A DNA stretch of 64,000 nt, taken from contig CAVXLQ010000018.1 of NCBI GenBank assembly GCA_963762635.1, forward strand, positions 62,001-126,000, given 5' to 3'. The notes beneath the pieces were generated by a model, which was not told where the DNA came from, did not search any database, and saw only the letters and a program-made list of their open reading frames with translations. Of this stretch, positions 60,762 through 64,000 are shown piece after piece (positions within the stretch are counted from its first letter, which is position 1; every line of letters begins with the position of its first letter). The position numbers and the translations under genes were made by a program. This DNA comes from Tenggerimyces sp963762635. GTDB taxonomy: Bacteria; Actinomycetota; Actinomycetes; Propionibacteriales; Actinopolymorphaceae.

Positions 60762-62322
60762 GTGAAGAGACTGTGCATGCTCGGCATGCTTGCCCTCGCG
60801 TTGGTGCTCGGGGCCGGGGTCGCTCCGGCGTCGGCTACCCCAGGTACCCCTGCTGCCCCGTCGATCGGCTGGGGCGCCTGTGACGACCCCACGCTGGCGG
60901 CAGCCGGCGCCGAGTGCGCGCTGCTGCCCGTTCCGCTCGACTATGCCCATCCGAACGGCGCGAAGATCAAGCTGGCCGTGTCGCGGGTGCGGCATACGGT
61001 GCCGGACGCGCAGGCTCAGGGCGTCATGCTCGTGAACGCGGGCGGGCCTGGCGTTCCTGGCTTCGGGCTCTCCACGTTGGGGCAGTCCGTGCCTCAGGGG
61101 GCGGGTGGCTTCTACGACTGGATCGGGTTCGACCCACGTGGGGTGGGCGCGTCGCAGCCTGCTCTGTCGTGCGATCCGGGCTACTTCTCGTTCAACCGGC
61201 CTGGGTATGTCCCGTTGCGGCAATCGACCGTTCGGCAATGGCTTGCCCGTGCCGAAGGTTATGCGTCGGCATGTCGTAAGAACGGGGCTCTGCTCTCGCA
61301 TGTGACCACGGTCGACAGCGCGAAGGACCTGGAGAGCATCCGGGTCGCGCTGGGTGCTGCGCAGATCAACTACTACGGGTTCTCGTACGGCACGTACCTC
61401 GGTCAGGTGTACTCGACGCTGTTCCCGACGCGGGTGCGGCGGATGGTGCTCGACAGCAACGTGGACCCGCGGAACGTCTACTACCAGGCGAACCTGAACC
61501 AGGACGTCGGGATTCGACCGGACTCTTGGCGTGTGGTTCGCGTGGTTGGCGAAGTACGACAGCACGTACCACCTGGGCAAGACCCCTGCCGCGGTGAAGG
61601 CGCTGTTCTACAAGACGGAGGCCGCGCTGACGCTGCATCCCGCGGACGGGAAGATCGGCGGGTCGGAGTGGGTCGACATCTTCCTGCAGACGGGCTACAA
61701 GCAGTTCGTCTGGCCGTTGCTGGGTGACGCGTTCTCGCGGTATGTGCATGCTGGCGATGTCGCGAACCTGGAGGACCTGTTCCTGCTGATCGATGGGCTC
61801 GGGAACGACAACTTCTACGCGACGTACAGCGCGGTGCAGTGCTCGGATGTGCAGTGGCCGCAGCGGTGGAGTACGTGGGAGCGGGACAACTGGGCGACGT
61901 TCGCTCGCGCGCCGTTCGAAACGTGGGGGAACGCCTGGTACAACGCGCCTTGCCTGTTCTGGCCGGTGCCCGCGCGCACGCCAGTGGCGGTCGATGGACG
62001 GCGGGTCGCGCCCGCGTTGTTGATCGGACAGACGCTGGATGCGCCGACGCCGTTCGAGGGGAGCCTCGAGGTCCGGCGGCGGTTCCCGCGCGCTTCCCTG
62101 ATCGCCTTGCCTGGTGGGACGACGCACGCGAGCTCGCTGGCTGGCGACGCCTGTCTGGACGACCAGGTGGCGGCATACCTTGCCTCGGGTGCTCTGCCGG
62201 CGCGGCGGCCGGGGTCCGGGCCTGATGCGCTGTGTGCGCCGCTCCCCAAGCCCGTGCCTGACGCTGCTCTGTCGTCGATTCGTGATCAGCGTGCGGTTGT
62301 GGGAGGTTTGGCGCGGTCCTAG
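60762..62322 (+). pseudogene. Secreted alpha/beta hydrolase (TAP-like, S33), one-base frameshift
   Basis: From the GTG at 60762 a signal peptide (MKRLCMLGMLALALVLGAGVAPASA) leads into a tripeptidyl-aminopeptidase-like hydrolase: GGPGVPGFGLS (oxyanion region), FDPRGVGASQP, and the nucleophile elbow YYGFSYGTYLG with Ser near 61383. The frame breaks after NLNQDVG near 61511; dropping one base gives FDRTLGVWFAWLAKYDSTYHLG and the rest of the family, including the C-terminal TAP-like segment LLIGQTLDAPTPFEGS and catalytic His in GGTTHASS near 62125. All catalytic residues survive across the two frames. Joined length is about 519 residues. A pseudogene or consensus error; a later start at ATG 60777 is possible. 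Confidence 0.8.
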
Positions 62323-62331
62323 CCTGCGGGA

Positions 62332-63304
62332 GTGAGCATCCACGGCCGGCACCAGTACAGACTGCGGTTGGGTGACGTGGATGCGGTGAATCTCAAGCTG
62401 GTGAAGGCTCCGCACTTGTCGCTGGTGATGTTGCTGTCCGCCCGAACCGGGCGGACAGCCCACCTGGCCCGTACGGCAGCCGGCCGTGCGGGCCTGGTCG
62501 CCCTGCCTCCGGTGATGGCCTGCGCGCAGCGGGCGTACCCCGACACCGCGGTGACGCCGATCCCACCCTCTGCCGACGTCTCGGTGCCCGAGCAGGTCGC
62601 CCGGCTGCGAGACCTGCCGGACGACGCCGTGATCGACGACCTGGCGCGAACGTTCGGGCCGTCGCTGCCGACAGTCTGGCGCCCACCCGCCGACCACCCC
62701 CGCGCCTGGCTCCGGTCGTACGCGTCAGCCACCTCCTCCGCCTGGTCCGCGGTGTCGCCGCACTGGCGTTCGGCGGAACCCCTGCTCGCCTTGGAAGCCC
62801 GCCGGGTCGGAGCAGCCGTCGTGCGGGGCTGCACCGACGTGCTGCTGAACACGCTTCACCCACGGATCCGTTATGTGGATGGAGAAATCCGCGTCCCAGC
62901 AACGCGCGACCAATCAGTCGACCTAGCCGGCCGGAAGCTCGTCCTGGTCCCAACGCTCGCCGGCCCCGGAGGCCGCCTCGTGGGCTTCGACCTGCCCGAC
63001 GTGGTGTACGTGGTGTACGTGGCGTACCCCGCTGCCCGGCCAGGCCACCACCTCGCCACTCTCGGCCACGGAACCCCTGACCCACCTGCTGGGCCACCAC
63101 CGAGCCGCCCTGCTGCAGGCCGCCGGCCGACCGACCACGATGACCCACCTGGCGGCAACAGTGGGCTGCACGCTCCGGATGACCAGCTACCACTGCAAGT
63201 ACCTAGAGTCAGCCGGCCTCATCCACCGCGAACGCCTCGGCCAAATCACCCACATCACCCGCACCCCGAGAGGCCACGAACTCCTCGACCTCTTCCGCGA
63301 CTGA
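62332..63304 (+). pseudogene. Winged-helix (ArsR-like) regulator, frameshifted
   Basis: The first 230 or so codons from the GTG at 62332 encode an actinobacterial N-terminal domain of unknown fold (RLRLGDVDAVNLKLVKAPHLSLVML ... WLRSYASATSSAW). Near 63043 the frame must move by one base; then TTSPLSATEPLTHLLGHHRAALLQAAGRPTTMTHLAATVG continues with a clear ArsR-type winged helix ending RGHELLDLFRD and a TGA at 63302. In the original frame the protein becomes a long Pro/Arg-rich tail, which is not protein-like. A nine-base unit (GTGGTGTAC-like) is repeated three times at 63001-63027, just before the break. It lies 9 bp after the hydrolase gene. Confidence 0.7.
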
Positions 63305-63367
63305 TCAGGCCTCGCCGAGTTCCTCTTCGACTGCGGTGAACGGGTTGCTGCCGGACCTATCCGGAAG

Positions 63368-63736
63368 TTATCGCAGGTTCACCTCGATGGACGACGAGAC
63401 GATCTGCATCCTCCCCCAACTGCCTTCCAAGAGTGCTCCAGCGTCATCCCATTCGAAGCTGTCGATCTGCCCGTGGTCCTCCTCGCCCGATGAATCGATG
63501 GCAGGAGGACTGCCGGAGTTCGACCAGAGAAGCCGAGTGACGCCTTTGAACAGGAGAGAACCTCGGCGGAAGCAATATTGCTCACCCGGTACGGGCGGCC
63601 GATATTCCGTGTGGTCTGGAGCGAGGACCAGGTCAACCTCAATCGTTACCGCTCCCGGGGTTGCCGTGACGCCCAACACGTAACTCTCTTCGAGCACAAG
63701 ATCACGCAATTGAGGGATCTCGACGTACGGGCGCAT
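63368..63736 (-). CDS. Hypothetical protein, about 122 residues
   Basis: I do not recognise a family. The frame is complete, with ATGs at 63751 and 63736; GGGA about ten bases before the second one favours 63736. The sequence is acidic and beta-rich: YVEIPQLRDLVLEESYVLGVTATPG, then TIEVDLVLAPDHTEYRPPVPGEQYCFRRGSLLFKGV and LLWSNSGSPP, with an acidic C-terminal half ending SSSIEVNLR. It resembles small immunity-like or DUF-type proteins of contact-dependent loci in composition only. No signal peptide or membrane helix is visible. GC content is lower than that of its neighbours, a hint of different origin. It is convergent with the winged-helix gene. Confidence 0.6.
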   Translation of the reverse strand: MRPYVEIPQLRDLVLEESYVLGVTATPGAVTIEVDLVLAPDHTEYRPPVPGEQYCFRRGSLLFKGVTRLLWSNSGSPPAIDSSGEEDHGQIDSFEWDDAGALLEGSWGRMQIVSSSIEVNLR

Positions 63737-63814
63737 CAAGGCAAATCCCATCTGATCGGGGGAGCGGCGGCGCTCTCGAAAACTGTGCCAACGACCAGCT
63801 TAGGCGGAATTCGC

Positions 63815-63937
63815 ATGAACTCATGGCGGGATCTGGTCACTCAACGGGCGCAGGACGATCTTGATGGTCTTCTCGGCACGGCCCGCGAGTTCGCCCAACA
63901 GCAGTTGGAGAAAGCACGGACGTGGCGAGGTCGCTGA
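63815..63937 (+). CDS. Short open frame, possible 5' fragment of a larger gene
   Basis: ATG at 63815 with AGGCGG seven bases upstream encodes 40 residues, MNSWRDLVTQRAQDDLDGLL, then TAREFAQQQLEKARTWRGR and a stop. The start resembles the first helix of a small actinobacterial family of unknown function, whose members continue for about 100 residues more; here the frame stops early and no other frame clearly continues it. It may be a truncated or frameshifted gene. On the other strand an ATG at 63974 opens a 45-codon frame (MDSVTYADFLERISDLA) that also looks protein-like at first. Only one of the two can be right, and neither is certain. Confidence 0.3.
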   Translation: MNSWRDLVTQRAQDDLDGLLGTAREFAQQQLEKARTWRGR

Positions 63938-64000
63938 TTCGTTCCAGGAAGTCGGCGTAGGTCACGGAGTCCATTCTCGAGTCAACGGGATGCGGGCGGG

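Noticed and set aside
63837..63974. 45-codon minus-strand frame starting MDSVTYADFLERISDLA
   Set aside because: Its first 20 residues look protein-like but the rest is not, the ribosome binding site is poor, and it is antisense to the frame at 63815; too weak to call near the window edge.

Overview
The window is high-GC DNA with dense, often overlapping genes, many GTG starts, Tat signal peptides, many TetR/LacI/MarR regulators and an actinobacterial NHEJ polymerase gene. It looks like the chromosome of a soil or plant-associated actinomycete; gene content would fit Propionibacteriales such as Kribbella, Actinopolymorpha or Tenggerimyces, but that placement is inference. I see no rRNA, tRNA, CRISPR array, prophage or insertion sequence.

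Layout. 1-4.7 kb: the 5' part of hrpA and a three-subunit molybdenum hydroxylase operon. 4.7-10.9 kb: a decayed methyltransferase, a large secreted subtilisin-like protease, and a peptidase S51-like protein fused to a cysteinyl-tRNA-synthetase-type C-terminal domain. 10.9-14.6 kb: a deazaflavin-dependent oxidoreductase with its TetR regulator, a LigD-type polymerase, a YdeI-like protein and an EamA exporter. 14.7-19.2 kb: a frameshifted secreted protein, L-rhamnose mutarotase, and an SDR/TetR divergent pair.

19-36 kb is the main catabolic region. A minus-strand operon encodes an Opp/Dpp-type ABC importer (binding protein, two permeases, two ATPases), a secreted GH76 endo-mannanase and a cytoplasmic GH38 alpha-mannosidase. 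A second minus-strand group (TIM-barrel protein, FAD oxidoreductase, MBL hydrolase) follows it. Divergently on the plus strand lie a mannose-6-phosphate isomerase, a ROK kinase and a LacI repressor. A likely LacI operator overlaps the -10 box of the importer promoter. Together these suggest extracellular cutting of alpha-mannan, import of oligosaccharides, trimming to mannose, phosphorylation, and isomerisation to fructose-6-phosphate.

36-47 kb: a DrrAB-type exporter with an EXLDI protein, a VapBC-like toxin-antitoxin pair, an ECF42-type sigma factor with its DGPF/YciI partner, a CPBP protease, a MarR/MFS pair, and a TetM/OtrA-like ribosomal protection protein with a possible leader peptide. 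47-52 kb: a quinate/shikimate catabolic cluster (MHS transporter, shikimate/quinate dehydrogenase, 3-dehydroshikimate dehydratase, TetR) with a symmetric divergent promoter. 52-58.8 kb: uronic-acid sugar genes, namely a frameshifted GH67 alpha-glucuronidase and a glucuronyl C5-epimerase-like lipoprotein, with TetR genes and a second copy of the TIM-barrel protein. 59-64 kb: nucleoside hydrolase, two-domain VOC protein, and frameshifted alpha/beta-hydrolase and winged-helix genes.

Four long genes each carry one single-base frameshift (near 16120, 53731, 61511 and 63043), and two others look like deletion-bearing remnants. These could be true pseudogenes or consensus errors. No wholly new multi-gene system stands out. 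The most unusual items are the S51/CysS-type fusion, the repeated 44-nt hairpins, the tetracycline-protection leader ORF, the symmetric shikimate promoter and the SDR with Phe at the catalytic Tyr position.
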